Assembly: GCA_015484945.1 (NCBI GenBank)
Contig: WFUO01000015.1
Location: forward strand, 1 to 59,857
Direction of reading: 5' to 3'
From: Gammaproteobacteria bacterium
GTDB taxonomy: Bacteria > Pseudomonadota > Gammaproteobacteria > WFUO01
DNA length: 59,857 nucleotides
Of the stretch, positions 35,953 to 45,006 are shown one piece after another. Below the pieces are notes generated by a model that saw nothing but the letters and a program-made list of their open reading frames with translations, did not search any database and was not told where the DNA came from. The number at the start of each line of letters is the position of its first letter. Position 1 is the stretch's first letter. Both the position numbers and the translations under genes were made by a program.

Positions 35953-36525
35953 CAATTTCTCTCCGGGGGGATGGCGGCCGGTTTGCTGCGCCAGCCAGGC
36001 GATCCTGGCCGACAGTTCCAGAGAGCAGGTCCACTTGTAGGCCTGGTTGATGCTTTCGCCGCGGGCGTATGCGCCGTGCCCGCGCACAACCACGATGGGG
36101 TACTCACGCAGCGCGGCCGCAACCCGTTCCGGGCTTTCCTCCACATAGTCGCCATAGGCGATATTGAGTACCGGCACACGTGGAAAATAGTATTGGCCTT
36201 CGAAGTCGGACGGATGGAAGTCAGTACCGGCGAAGGTCATCGCCAGCGTATAGGGTCCGTGACTGTGGATTACCGCCTGGAAGTCGGCGCAGGCGCGATA
36301 GACGGCCGCGTGCAGCGGGGCGTCCAGCGAGGCGCCGGGTGCGGGCTTGCCATCCATCGGGCAGTGCACCAACGCATCGGCCTCCAGCAGGTCGGCACAG
36401 GCGCCGGTGGGAGTGACCCAGAAGCCGCCGCCATCGCGCACCGACAGGTTGCCGCTGTGCGAGTCGTTGAGGCCGTAGCGGCGCAGCCACTGGTAGTGCC
36501 GGATCAGGTCTTCCTGTGGTGTCAT
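35947..36525 (-). CDS. Class II aldolase/adducin family protein
   Basis: 192 residues. Zinc ligands and fold markers: GLNDSHSGNLSVRDGGGFWVTPTG, AVIHSHGPYTLAMTF with the two-histidine motif, and VVRGHGAYARGESI with the third histidine. Related to fuculose- and ribulose-phosphate aldolases/epimerases and MtnB; the exact substrate cannot be read. It starts 3 bp after the cpdA stop on the same strand and probably shares its transcript. Confidence 0.88.
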   Translation of the reverse strand: MTPQEDLIRHYQWLRRYGLNDSHSGNLSVRDGGGFWVTPTGACADLLEADALVHCPMDGKPAPGASLDAPLHAAVYRACADFQAVIHSHGPYTLAMTFAGTDFHPSDFEGQYYFPRVPVLNIAYGDYVEESPERVAAALREYPIVVVRGHGAYARGESINQAYKWTCSLELSARIAWLAQQTGRHPPGEKLL

Positions 36526-36528
36526 GGT

Positions 36529-37341
36529 TCAGTAGCCCTCCTGTCGCAGGTCAAGACCCGGCGGAACGGCGGGCAGGCGTTCGATCGCGGTGTGGATGTT
36601 GCCATCGGGCAGGAGCGCCAGCCAGCGATAGCCTGGTGGTTGCGGATCGATGGCGAAACGCTCGCTACCGGGCAGGAACTGTATGCAGGTGGATGGTGTG
36701 CCGAGCAAACGGCAGCCCTTGTGCAGGGTGTCCATTGCCTGGTGGATGTGCCCGAACAGGATGCCGGTCACGCGCGGGTTGTTGTCGATGATGTGCCAAA
36801 AGGCATCCGCATTCTGCAGTTGCATGGTGTCCAGCCAGGCGCTGCCGGTGGCCACGGGCGGGTGGTGCATGCATACCAGCGTCCAGCGCTCGTGATCGGC
36901 CAGGCAGTGTTCGAGAAACTGCAGCTGACGGTCGCCGAGCCGTCCGGCCTCGCTGCCATCGAGGTGGGTATCCAGTAACACCAGTTGCCAGCGTTCCAGG
37001 ATCAGGCGCTGGCCATGCACGGTGGCATCATTGGCAAAGTGCCGAAACAGGGTTACCGGGTTGTCGTGATTGCCGGGCAGGATGGCCACCCGGTTGGCAT
37101 TTTTCTGCAGCTGTTCGCACAGCCACTCATAGGCGGTGTCGGATTCGTCATGCACCAGGTCGCCCGTCAGCAGAACCAGGTCGTGATCGGCATGCTGGCG
37201 CATGGCCTGCGCCAGACAGTCGAGGAAGCTGTCGCGGGTGTTCATGCCCAGCAGGGTGCCGGCAGGATCAGCGTACAGATGCGGATCGGTCAGCTGAACG
37301 ATGTGGATGGCCCCGGCCTCCTGCCCGTATCCGCTCGTCAT
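36529..37341 (-). CDS. cpdA: 3',5'-cyclic-AMP phosphodiesterase CpdA
   Basis: 270 residues. Class III phosphodiesterase metal motifs: LTDPHLYADP (15-27), LLTGDLVHDE, LPGNHDNP, VCMHHPP and ILFGHIHQ, in order. LGMNTRDSFLDC and the TPSTCIQFLPGS segment are typical of CpdA. It hydrolyses cAMP in the cytoplasm and so would lower CRP activity. Lies between an unidentified small gene and the aldolase gene in a leftward row. Confidence 0.92.
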   Translation of the reverse strand: MTSGYGQEAGAIHIVQLTDPHLYADPAGTLLGMNTRDSFLDCLAQAMRQHADHDLVLLTGDLVHDESDTAYEWLCEQLQKNANRVAILPGNHDNPVTLFRHFANDATVHGQRLILERWQLVLLDTHLDGSEAGRLGDRQLQFLEHCLADHERWTLVCMHHPPVATGSAWLDTMQLQNADAFWHIIDNNPRVTGILFGHIHQAMDTLHKGCRLLGTPSTCIQFLPGSERFAIDPQPPGYRWLALLPDGNIHTAIERLPAVPPGLDLRQEGY

Positions 37342-37354
37342 ATTCGGGCCAGCG

Positions 37355-37696
37355 CTAGTGGTTCAGGCGAGACAGCTTGCCGGCGTGCCAGAAACGGAAG
37401 CCGTCGAACCCGTAGCTGTTGCCTTCTTCATAGACACAGTCGTCCGGCGCCGTGTTGATCAGTACCGTGCAGGTCCCGGTCAGCGCGTTTTCGATGCTGT
37501 CGCCGTCGTAACGCATACGCAGCGCCAGCTGGCGCACGTGGGTGCCGTTGAAGCGCACCGGCTCGACCGGCTCGGTGATGAAATAACGGGCGTTTTCCGG
37601 TCCATAGACGATGAAACGTCCGCGCAGGCGCAGTGGATTGGGTCCGTCGTAGTCATCGGCGTCGTAGATCTCGAGCAGATGTTCGGTTTCGTTCAT
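37355..37696 (-). CDS. Hypothetical acidic protein upstream of cpdA
   Basis: 113 residues, all-beta in appearance: HLLEIYDADDYDGPNPLRLRGRFIVYGPENARYFITEPV, then VRQLALRMRYDGDSIENALTGTCTVLINTA and GFRFWHAGKLSRLNH. No signal peptide or membrane segment; two cysteines. Not DUF1249, which lies next to cpdA in E. coli. I do not recognise it. Thirteen base pairs before cpdA, so an operon partner. Confidence 0.65.
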   Translation of the reverse strand: MNETEHLLEIYDADDYDGPNPLRLRGRFIVYGPENARYFITEPVEPVRFNGTHVRQLALRMRYDGDSIENALTGTCTVLINTAPDDCVYEEGNSYGFDGFRFWHAGKLSRLNH

Positions 37697-37793
37697 GGGG
37701 CCTACCCTTGTCGTGCGGCTGCCTGTCGGTGATCAATCTATCCGCTCATGTGGCAGATGACAAGTCATAACCATGAAAAAATCCATGAAATAA

Positions 37794-37809
37794 ACGGCCG
37801 TCCGGCCGT
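37794..37809 (-). terminator. Terminator candidate after argA
   Basis: ACGGCCG-TC-CGGCCGT, a 7-bp perfect GC stem 17 bp beyond the argA stop; on the leftward strand it is followed by TTATTTCATGGATTTTTTC, a discontinuous T-rich stretch. Consistent with intrinsic termination of argA. Confidence 0.5.
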
Positions 37810-37825
37810 CTCGTCAGCATCTGCG

Positions 37826-39148
37826 TTAGCCGAGATCCTTGAACAGCACCCTGGCGTTGCGCCGGTAGTTGTAGAGATCGCGGCGGCGCAACGGCAGGCT
37901 GGCGATGTCGCCGGGCTGGAAGCCATGCTCGCGGAACCAGTGCGAGGTCACGGTGGTGAGAACGAACAGCCGCCCGATGCCTTGTTCGCGTGCCTGCTGC
38001 TCGATGCGGGCCAGCAGCAGGTCGCCGAAGCGTTGACCGCGGTAGTCGTTGTGCACCACCAGGCAGGCCAGCTCACCCAGGCGTTCACGCGCATAGGGGT
38101 ACAGGGCCGCGCAGCCGATGATCATGCCATCGCGCTCGATGACGCTGAAATGTCCGATCTCGGTCTCCAGCCGTTCACGCGAGCGCCTGACCAGGGTGCC
38201 GTCTTCCTCGCACGGCCGGATCAGTTCGATGATGCCGCCGACATCGTCGATACACGCCGGGCGCAGGGTTTCGTAGGATTCGGCCGTGACCAGGGTGCCG
38301 ATGCCATCGCGCGTGAACAGTTCCTGCAGCAGGGCGCCATCGATGTGGCGGTCGATCAGGTGTGCGCGACGGACGCCCGAGCGGCAGGCGCGCACGGCGG
38401 TGGCCAGATGCTGGCGAATCTCGTCGGGCAGCTTGCGGCGTTCGAGCATCGCGCCGGCCTGGGCCGGGTCGAGCTGCTGGATCAGCCGCCGGCGGCCGTC
38501 GCGCAGGCCGCGTTCGTTCATGAGCATGACCAGCTTGTCGGCATGCAGGCGCTCGGCGGCAAAGCCGGCCACATCCTCGGCGCTCAGGTTGAACACTTCA
38601 CCGGTGGGCGAATAACCGAGTGGCGAGAGCAGTACGATGTCGCCCTGGTCGAGGTGTTGGCGGATGGCGGCGGTGTCGATGCGGCGTACCTGGCCGGTCC
38701 AGCCGAAATCCACCCCGTCGCGCACGCCGATCGGGCGTGCGGTGACGAAATTGCCCGACGCAACGCGGATGCGCGCGCCGGCCATGGGGGTGTTGGCCAG
38801 GCCCATGGACAGCAGGGCCTCGATCTCGACCCGCGCGTGGCCCACGGCCTCCTTGACACAGTCCAGCGCAACGGCGTCGGTGATGCGCAGGCCCTGTGCA
38901 TAGCGTGAGGTCTTGCCGTGCCGTTTGAGGCGCCGTTCGATCTGCGGCCGGATACCGTGCACCAGCACCAGGCGGACGCCGAGGCTGTTGAGCGTGGCGA
39001 TGTCATGGATCAGGTGTTCGAAGCCCGCGTCCTGCAGCGATTCGCCGCCGAACAGGATCACGAACGTGCGCCCGCGGTGGGCATGGATGTAGGGCGACGT
39101 GGCGCGGAACCATTCGACGAAGGATTGCTGGTTGTTTTTGCCTTTCAT
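37826..39148 (-). CDS. argA: Amino-acid N-acetyltransferase ArgA (N-acetylglutamate synthase)
   Basis: 440 residues from ATG 39148 (MKGKNNQQSFVEWFRATSPYIHAHRGRTFVILFGGE would continue the family start), giving the E. coli-like length; a 30-codon extension is non-conserved. An amino-acid-kinase-like domain (about 20-285) binds arginine as feedback inhibitor, and a GNAT domain (about 290-435) has RRSRERLETEIGHF, IIGCAALYPY and YRGQRFGDLLLARIE for acetyl-CoA. First step of arginine synthesis. Divergent from the exported thioredoxin-like gene. Confidence 0.93.
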   Translation of the reverse strand: MKGKNNQQSFVEWFRATSPYIHAHRGRTFVILFGGESLQDAGFEHLIHDIATLNSLGVRLVLVHGIRPQIERRLKRHGKTSRYAQGLRITDAVALDCVKEAVGHARVEIEALLSMGLANTPMAGARIRVASGNFVTARPIGVRDGVDFGWTGQVRRIDTAAIRQHLDQGDIVLLSPLGYSPTGEVFNLSAEDVAGFAAERLHADKLVMLMNERGLRDGRRRLIQQLDPAQAGAMLERRKLPDEIRQHLATAVRACRSGVRRAHLIDRHIDGALLQELFTRDGIGTLVTAESYETLRPACIDDVGGIIELIRPCEEDGTLVRRSRERLETEIGHFSVIERDGMIIGCAALYPYARERLGELACLVVHNDYRGQRFGDLLLARIEQQAREQGIGRLFVLTTVTSHWFREHGFQPGDIASLPLRRRDLYNYRRNARVLFKDLG

Positions 39149-39295
39149 TTCAGTACGATAGCTTAACGCCACGGTGGCTTTCAAGTTGTTTGTCGCGGTT
39201 GCGGTCAGCACCGGCGGTGTTTTCGGGTTGCCATGCAATTTTCGGGTTAAGATGTTGTCCTACGAGCAGGAGCACGTGAAACAGGGAAATCATCC

Positions 39296-39817
39296 ATGAA
39301 ACGACACACGCTATCATTCGGCTTGCTGGTTCTGGCCCTGCTGACAACCCCCTTGTGGGCGGCGTCGGAGGCGAAGATTGACCGCGACAACATGCTGGTG
39401 GACTTCGCCGGGCAGCCACACCAGTTGGCCGACTATACGGGCAAGGGCAAGTGGCTGGTGGTCATGATCTGGGTATCGGACTGTCATGTCTGTAATGCCG
39501 AGGTGGGAAACTATGACCGCTACTACCGCGAGAACAAGGACATGAACGTGGCCATGCTGGGTATCTCGATGGACGGCTGGCGGGGGCGCGACGCGGCCAT
39601 GGCCTTCATCAGGCGTCACAAGGTCAGCTTTCCGAATCTGATCGGTACGCGCAGCTATGTCACCCAGTTGTATATGGACCTGACAGGGGTGTTCATGCGC
39701 GGCACTCCCGCGTTTCTGATCTACGATCCGGCCGGCAGGCTGCGCGCCCAGCAGGTGGGCGGGGTGCCGGTCAAGCTGATCCGCGACTTCATCCGCCGCA
39801 ACAGCAAGAGCAGCTAG
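39296..39817 (+). CDS. Exported thioredoxin-like (TlpA-type) protein with CHVC site
   Basis: 173 residues. An N-terminal signal peptide (KRH, then LLVLALLTTPLWA, cleavage near residue 22-23) sends it to the periplasm. Thioredoxin core: WLVVMIWVSDCHVCNAE with Cys63 and Cys66, MNVAMLGISMDGW, a FIRRHKVSFPNLIG helix-strand and cis-Pro in MRGTPAFLIYDPAG. The CHVC active site is unusual for TlpA proteins (often CxPC). Likely a periplasmic thiol reductase; partner unknown. Confidence 0.85.
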   Translation: MKRHTLSFGLLVLALLTTPLWAASEAKIDRDNMLVDFAGQPHQLADYTGKGKWLVVMIWVSDCHVCNAEVGNYDRYYRENKDMNVAMLGISMDGWRGRDAAMAFIRRHKVSFPNLIGTRSYVTQLYMDLTGVFMRGTPAFLIYDPAGRLRAQQVGGVPVKLIRDFIRRNSKSS

Positions 39818-39849
39818 TCCGTATCCTGTCGTCCCGGGATATGTTAGTA

Positions 39850-39870
39850 AACCGTTACAGAGTAACGGTT
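39850..39870. promoter_or_regulatory. Perfect palindrome upstream of ilvD
   Basis: AACCGTTAC-AGA-GTAACGGTT, 9+3+9, lies 21 bp before the predicted ilvD -35. Its size and position fit an operator for a dimeric regulator; it could also form a small hairpin ending the upstream gene, 30 bp after its stop, but no T run follows. Confidence 0.45.
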
Positions 39871-39890
39871 ATGCAAAAGCGGCTGGCCGT

Positions 39891-39919
39891 CTGTCAGGAG
39901 GGGCAGCCTGCGCTATAAT
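39891..39919 (+). promoter_or_regulatory. Sigma-70-type promoter of ilvD
   Basis: CTGTCA (39891-39896), 17 bp, then a perfect TATAAT (39914-39919); the ilvD ATG is 34 bp further. The -35 matches consensus at four of six positions. Confidence 0.65.
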
Positions 39920-39952
39920 GGCGCTTTGCGTTGACTCGAGACAGGTAGCGAC

Positions 39953-41800
39953 ATGCCCGAATACCGTTCCCGTACCACCACCCATGGCCGCAATATGGCC
40001 GGCGCACGCGCCCTGTGGCGCGCCACCGGCATGACCGATGAGGATTTCGACAAGCCCATCATTGCGATCGCCAATTCCTTCACCCAGTTCGTGCCCGGTC
40101 ACGTGCATCTGAAGGATCTGGGGCAACTGGTTGCGCGCGAGGTCGAAAAGGCCGGCGGCGTGGCCAAGGAATTCAACACCATCGCCGTTGACGACGGCAT
40201 TGCCATGGGGCATGGCGGCATGCTTTACTCGCTGCCGTCGCGCGAGATCATCTCGGATTCGGTCGAGTACATGGTCAACGCCCATTGCGCCGATGCGCTG
40301 GTGTGCATCTCCAACTGTGACAAGATCACCCCCGGCATGCTCAATGCCGCGCTGCGGCTCAACATTCCTACGGTGTTCGTATCGGGCGGGCCGATGGAAT
40401 CGGGCAAGAGTGTCATTCGCGGACAGGAGGTGCACCTGGATCTGGTCGATGCCATGGTCGCCGCCGCCAATCCGGACGAGACCGATGAAGAGGTCCTGCA
40501 AATGGAACGCTCGGCCTGCCCGACCTGCGGCTCGTGTTCCGGGATGTTCACGGCCAACTCCATGAACTGCCTGACCGAGGCGCTGGGTCTGTCGCTGCCC
40601 GGCAACGGCAGCCTGCTGGCCACCCATGCCGACCGCAAGCGTCTGTTCATCGAGGCCGGGCACCTGATCGTGGCGCTGGCGCGGCGCTACTACGAGCAGG
40701 ACGACGACTCGGTGCTGCCGCGCTCGATCGCCAACCGCCAGGCCTTCGAGAACGCCATGTCGCTCGATATTGCCATGGGCGGTTCCACCAACACCATCCT
40801 GCATCTGCTGGCCGCGGCACAAGAGGGCGGGGTGGACTTCACGATGGACGACATCGACCGGCTGTCGCGCAAGGTGCCCAATCTGTGCAAGGTGGCGCCC
40901 GCCACCCAACGCTATCACATGGAGGACGTGCATCGTGCCGGCGGTGTGATGGGCATCCTCGGCCAGCTCGATCGCGCCGGGCTGCTGAACCGCGGGGTCG
41001 GCACTATCCACAACCCGAGCCTGGCCGATGCGCTGGCGCAGTGGGATGTGTGCCGGACCAAGGACCCCAAGGTGATCAAATTCTATCGTGCCGGGCCCGG
41101 CAACGTGCCCACCCAGCAGGCCTTCAGCCAGGACAATCGCTGGGAGACGCTGGACATAGACCGCGAGGTCGGCTGTATTCGTGACGTCGAGCACGCCTAC
41201 AGCAAGGATGGCGGCCTGGCCGTGCTGTACGGCAACATCGCCGAGGATGGCTGTGTGGTCAAGACCGCCGGTGTGGACGAGAGCATTTTGACCTTCTCCG
41301 GCCCGGCGCGCATCTTCGAGAGTCAGGATGCCGCGGTCGAGGCCATCCTCGGTGACCGGATCAAGCCCGGCGACGTGGTCGTGATCCGCTACGAGGGACC
41401 GCGGGGCGGGCCCGGCATGCAGGAGATGCTCTACCCGACCAGCTATCTCAAGTCCAAGGGTCTGGGCAAGGTGTGCGCACTGATCACCGACGGGCGTTTC
41501 TCGGGTGGCACGTCCGGGCTGTCCATCGGTCATGCCTCGCCCGAGGCAGCCGAGGGCGGCGCCATCGGCCTGGTCGAGGAGGGCGACATCATCGAGATCG
41601 ACATTCCCGGACGCAGCATTCGTGTGGCGGTGGACGATGACGAGCTCGCCCGCCGGCGCGAGGCCATGGAGGCGCGTGGCGAGCGTGCCTGGCAACCGGT
41701 CGATCGCCAGCGTCCCGTGAGCCAGGCCCTGCGCGCCTATGCGGCCATGACCACCAGCGCCTCGCGTGGCGCGGTGCGTGATGTCAGCCAGCTGAAATAG
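39953..41800 (+). CDS. ilvD: Dihydroxy-acid dehydratase IlvD
   Basis: 615 residues, full length. Iron-sulfur and metal cysteines sit in [13 protein letters not shown] and [56 protein letters not shown] and the C-terminal [15 protein letters not shown] are all intact. It dehydrates dihydroxy acids to the 2-keto acid precursors of valine, leucine and isoleucine, in the cytoplasm. Monocistronic, with its own promoter; a PHO box and phoB follow. Confidence 0.97.
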   Translation: MPEYRSRTTTHGRNMAGARALWRATGMTDEDFDKPIIAIANSFTQFVPGHVHLKDLGQLVAREVEKAGGVAKEFNTIAVDDGIAMGHGGMLYSLPSREIISDSVEYMVNAHCADALVCISNCDKITPGMLNAALRLNIPTVFVSGGPMESGKSVIRGQEVHLDLVDAMVAAANPDETDEEVLQMERSACPTCGSCSGMFTANSMNCLTEALGLSLPGNGSLLATHADRKRLFIEAGHLIVALARRYYEQDDDSVLPRSIANRQAFENAMSLDIAMGGSTNTILHLLAAAQEGGVDFTMDDIDRLSRKVPNLCKVAPATQRYHMEDVHRAGGVMGILGQLDRAGLLNRGVGTIHNPSLADALAQWDVCRTKDPKVIKFYRAGPGNVPTQQAFSQDNRWETLDIDREVGCIRDVEHAYSKDGGLAVLYGNIAEDGCVVKTAGVDESILTFSGPARIFESQDAAVEAILGDRIKPGDVVVIRYEGPRGGPGMQEMLYPTSYLKSKGLGKVCALITDGRFSGGTSGLSIGHASPEAAEGGAIGLVEEGDIIEIDIPGRSIRVAVDDDELARRREAMEARGERAWQPVDRQRPVSQALRAYAAMTTSASRGAVRDVSQLK

Positions 41801-41821
41801 ATACCACAACCGGCCGGGCCG

Positions 41822-41855
41822 CTGTCATACTGCTGTCACATTCATCCCGTATAAC
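41822..41855 (+). promoter_or_regulatory. PHO box and -10 of phoB
   Basis: Two 11-bp half-sites CTGTCATACTG (41822-41832) and CTGTCACATTC (41833-41843) match the PHO-box pattern CTGTCATANNN twice, with TATAAC (41850-41855) as -10 where the box replaces the -35. This predicts autoregulation of phoB by phosphorylated PhoB. Confidence 0.85.
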
Positions 41856-41881
41856 GCCAGAAAAACGGGTATGAAACGCGC

Positions 41882-42574
41882 ATGAAAAAGATTCTCATCG
41901 TCGATGACGAAGCCGCTGTCAGGCAGATGGTCGCCTATGCTCTCGCGCGTGGCGGCTATACCGTGCTGGAGGCGGCCGATGCCGGTGAGGCCTTCGTGCG
42001 CATGGTCGATGACCGCCCGGATCTGGTGTTGCTGGACTGGATGCTGCCAGAGGTCAGCGGCATCGAGATTCTGCGCCGCATGCGCCGCGATGACGACCTG
42101 CGCCAGTTGCCGGTCATCATGCTGACCGCGCGCACCGAGGAGGAGGACACCCTGAGCGGGCTGACCAGCGGCGCCGACGACTATGTCACCAAGCCCTTTT
42201 CACCGCGCGAACTGATCGCCCGCATCGAGGCGGTGTTGCGCCGGGCGCAGCCCGAGACCGGTGATGACGGGATCATCGAACTGGGTGGTATTCGCCTCGA
42301 TGCCGCCGCCCATCGTGTCAGTTGTGATGCGGGCGAGATCAGTCTCGGTCCCACCGAGTTCCGCCTGTTGCAGTTTTTCATGCGTCACCCGGAACGGGTA
42401 TATAGCCGCGCCACGTTGCTCGACCAGGTTTGGGGACGCAATGTGTATGTCGAGGAACGCACCGTGGATGTCCATATCCGGCGCCTGCGCAAGGCGCTGT
42501 CTGCCTGTGGGCGCGACACCCTGGTACAGACCGTGCGTGGCGCCGGTTACCGCTTTTCTGTGCGGGCGTTGTGA
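41882..42574 (+). CDS. phoB: Phosphate regulon response regulator PhoB
   Basis: 230 residues. Receiver domain with IVDDE, phospho-acceptor Asp52 in LVLLDWMLPEVSG, Thr in MLTAR and Lys in YVTKPFSPREL, then an OmpR-type winged helix (about 130-228) with TVDVHIRRLRKAL and VRGAGYRFS. Binds PHO boxes when phosphorylated under phosphate starvation. Its stop overlaps the phoR start (TGATG). A PHO box precedes it. Confidence 0.96.
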   Translation: MKKILIVDDEAAVRQMVAYALARGGYTVLEAADAGEAFVRMVDDRPDLVLLDWMLPEVSGIEILRRMRRDDDLRQLPVIMLTARTEEEDTLSGLTSGADDYVTKPFSPRELIARIEAVLRRAQPETGDDGIIELGGIRLDAAAHRVSCDAGEISLGPTEFRLLQFFMRHPERVYSRATLLDQVWGRNVYVEERTVDVHIRRLRKALSACGRDTLVQTVRGAGYRFSVRAL

Positions 42575-43869
42575 TGGAGCATCAGCCGATGCGCCGTGAA
42601 TGGCTGCTGGCCTGGCTCTGGGTCGGCGGTGCAAGCGGGATCGGCGCCCTGCTGTCGTATCCCTGGACCGGCATCATCATTGGCCTGGCGAGCTATCTGG
42701 CATGGCATCTGTTCAATCTGCGCCGCCTGGTGCGCTGGTTGTCCGGTGACGGCAGTCTGCCAGGCGGCAGTCCCGGGGGCTGGGGCGAGATCTATCACGG
42801 TCTGTACCGGCTGCGCCGGCGCAGCCGGCGGCGCAAGAAGCGCCTGCGCAAGGCGCTCAAGCGTTTTCGTCAATCCACTGCCGCGTTGCCGGACGCCATC
42901 GTCGCGCTCGAGGATGACGAGTTCATCGATTGGTGGAATCCACCCGCCGGTGAATGGCTGGGGCTGCGCCGTCAGGACCTGGGACAGCCAATCAGCAATC
43001 TGCTGCGTGATCCGGCGTTGATCCACTTCCTGCGCGAACAGCGCGACCCGGACGAGGAGCTGACGATCGACGCGCCGATGGATCCGGCGCGCAAGCTGGC
43101 GGTCCGCCTGGTCGATTACGGCAAGCGCCGGCGCCTGTTGGTGGCGCGCGACATCACACGGCTGCAACGCCTGGAGCAGATGCGCAGCGACTTCGTCGCC
43201 AATGTTTCGCACGAACTGCGCACCCCGTTGACCGTCATCAGCGGATACCTGGAAACCCTGGAGGCGGATCCGCAACTGCCCGGTGAACTGAAAACGGTCA
43301 TTCAGACCATGGACGCCCAGGCGCAGCGCTTGCAGAACATCGTCAGTGATCTGTTGTTGCTGTCGCGGCTGGAGAACGGCGAAGGCCTGCGCCACGAGGA
43401 GGATATCGACATGCACGCCATGCTGGGCGCGATCGTCGAGGACGCGCGCGTGCTCAGCAACGGCCGGCACCGGATAGAGCTGGTACTGGAAAGCCACAGC
43501 GGCCTGCACGGCAACCGCGAGGAGCTGCACAGCGCATTCGCAAACCTGATCGGCAATGCGGTTCGCTACGTGCCCGAAGGTGGCAACATCACCGTAAGCT
43601 GGCGAGAGCATGACGATGGTCTGCAGATGTGTGTGGCGGACGATGGGCCAGGCATCGAGGCACGGCATCTGCCGCGCCTGACCGAACGCTTCTATCGGGT
43701 CGATACCGGTCGTTCACGCGAGCAGGGTGGCACCGGTCTGGGGCTGGCCATCGTCAAACATGTTCTGCTGAAACTGAACGGCGAGTTGCGAATCGACAGC
43801 GAGCCGGGGCGGGGCAGCCGCTTCTGCTGTCACTTTCCGTTGTCGGCCCGCAGCGGTTCGCTGTCATGA
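42574..43869 (+). CDS. phoR: Phosphate regulon sensor kinase PhoR
   Basis: 431 residues from the ATG overlapping the phoB stop. Two N-terminal hydrophobic segments (about 9-50), a basic arginine/lysine stretch (80-97), a PAS domain (about 98-195), HisKA with His213 in [14 protein letters not shown], and an HATPase domain with [26 protein letters not shown]. It phosphorylates PhoB, with PstSCAB-PhoU passing the phosphate signal. PHO half-sites for pstS overlap its last codons. Confidence 0.96.
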   Translation: MEHQPMRREWLLAWLWVGGASGIGALLSYPWTGIIIGLASYLAWHLFNLRRLVRWLSGDGSLPGGSPGGWGEIYHGLYRLRRRSRRRKKRLRKALKRFRQSTAALPDAIVALEDDEFIDWWNPPAGEWLGLRRQDLGQPISNLLRDPALIHFLREQRDPDEELTIDAPMDPARKLAVRLVDYGKRRRLLVARDITRLQRLEQMRSDFVANVSHELRTPLTVISGYLETLEADPQLPGELKTVIQTMDAQAQRLQNIVSDLLLLSRLENGEGLRHEEDIDMHAMLGAIVEDARVLSNGRHRIELVLESHSGLHGNREELHSAFANLIGNAVRYVPEGGNITVSWREHDDGLQMCVADDGPGIEARHLPRLTERFYRVDTGRSREQGGTGLGLAIVKHVLLKLNGELRIDSEPGRGSRFCCHFPLSARSGSLS

Positions 43870-43904
43870 TAATGTCATGTGCGTTTCATATCCTTGTCAC
43901 ACGG
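43861..43904 (+). promoter_or_regulatory. Tandem PHO boxes of pstS
   Basis: Four consecutive 11-bp units: CTGTCATGATA, ATGTCATGTGC, GTTTCATATCC and TTGTCACACGG, each resembling the PhoB half-site. The first overlaps the phoR stop codon (43867-43869). Two adjacent PHO boxes usually mean a strongly induced promoter, fitting the need for abundant PstS. Confidence 0.8.
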
Positions 43905-43957
43905 CGTGCCGACAATGGCCGTACACAAACTCGACAAACCGTGTGAGGATTCATGCA

Positions 43958-44911
43958 ATGTTCAAGAAATATACCGTAGTTGCGGGCATGCTGGCCGCGT
44001 TGGCCAGTGTTCCGGCCATGGCGGGCAAACTGCCCGAATACCGGGCTACCAGTGGCGTCTCCGGCAACCTGTCGAGCGTCGGTTCCGATACCCTGGCCAA
44101 CCTGATGACGCTGTGGGCCGAGACGTTCAAGCGTTTCTATCCCAACGTCAATATCCAGATCCAGGCCGCCGGCTCGTCCACTGCGCCGCCCGCGCTGACC
44201 GAGGGCACGTCGAACCTGGGCCCCATGAGTCGCAAGATGAAGCGCCGCGAGATCGCCGCGTTCGAGAAACGGTACGGCTACAAGCCCCTGCGTATCCGGG
44301 TCGCACTCGATGCCCTGGCCGTGTATGTCAACAAGGACAATCCGGTCAAGGGGCTTACCATACCGCAGGTGGATGCCATCTTCTCGTCCACCCGCAAGTG
44401 CCGCTATCCGCACGATATCACCACCTGGGGTCAGGTCGGTCTCACTGGTGGCTGGAAACGCCGCCGCATTCAGCTTTATGGCCGCAACTCGGTGTCCGGC
44501 ACCTACGGCTATTTCAAGAAGAAGGCCCTGTGCAAGGGAGACTACAAGGCCACCGTCAACGAGCAGCCGGGTTCGGCCTCGGTCGTGCAGTCGGTGACCA
44601 GTTCCATCAACGGCATCGGCTACTCCGGTATCGGCTACATTACTTCGGGTGTGCGCGCGGTGCCATTGGCCAAGAAGCCGGGCAAGCCCTTCATCGCTGC
44701 CACCAAGGCCAATGCCTTGTCCGGCAGGTACCCGCTGTCGCGTTACCTGTACATCTACGTCAACAAGCGTCCGGGACAGCCGCTGTCGCCGATTGTGCGC
44801 GAGTTCCTGAAGATGGTGTTGTCACGCCAGGGGCAGCGCGTCGTCGCCAAGGACGGTTACATCCCGCTGTCGGCCGCGGTGATCCGCAAGGAGCTGGCAA
44901 AGCTCGACTGA
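43958..44911 (+). CDS. pstS: Phosphate-binding protein PstS (PstS-like PBP)
   Basis: 317 residues from ATG 43958 with GAGG ten bases upstream. Signal peptide [22 protein letters not shown]. Substrate-binding segments include [63 protein letters not shown] with the phosphate-binding SGTY, and [11 protein letters not shown]. Periplasmic phosphate receptor for PstCAB. Own terminator downstream and a separate PHO box for the permease genes. Confidence 0.92.
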   Translation: MFKKYTVVAGMLAALASVPAMAGKLPEYRATSGVSGNLSSVGSDTLANLMTLWAETFKRFYPNVNIQIQAAGSSTAPPALTEGTSNLGPMSRKMKRREIAAFEKRYGYKPLRIRVALDALAVYVNKDNPVKGLTIPQVDAIFSSTRKCRYPHDITTWGQVGLTGGWKRRRIQLYGRNSVSGTYGYFKKKALCKGDYKATVNEQPGSASVVQSVTSSINGIGYSGIGYITSGVRAVPLAKKPGKPFIAATKANALSGRYPLSRYLYIYVNKRPGQPLSPIVREFLKMVLSRQGQRVVAKDGYIPLSAAVIRKELAKLD

Positions 44912-44930
44912 CAGGGCGAGCCTGTTCTGC

Positions 44931-44960
44931 AAACCCCGCCGAAAGGCGGGGTTTGTGTTT
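44931..44960 (+). terminator. Terminator after pstS
   Basis: AAACCCCGCC-GAAA-GGCGGGGTTT (44931-44954), a perfect 10-bp stem with a GNRA tetraloop, followed by GTGTTTTGG. It separates pstS from pstC, which has its own PHO box, so PstS can be made in excess over the permease. Confidence 0.88.
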
Positions 44961-44966
44961 TGGTCG

Positions 44967-45000
44967 ATGTCATATTTCTGTCATATTGATCCGCTAGTCT
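44967..45000 (+). promoter_or_regulatory. PHO box of pstC
   Basis: ATGTCATATTT (44967-44977) and CTGTCATATTG (44978-44988) form a two-unit PHO box; TAGTCT (44995-45000) is a weak -10 just before the pstC ATG at 45007, so the leader must be very short or the true -10 lies elsewhere. Confidence 0.8.
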
Positions 45001-45006
45001 GCGCGC

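Noticed and set aside
39869-41809. 646-codon open frame on the - strand opposite ilvD
   Set aside because: It mirrors the whole ilvD gene, is rich in His/Ala/Arg composition typical of antisense frames in high-GC DNA, and resembles no protein; ilvD is unambiguous.
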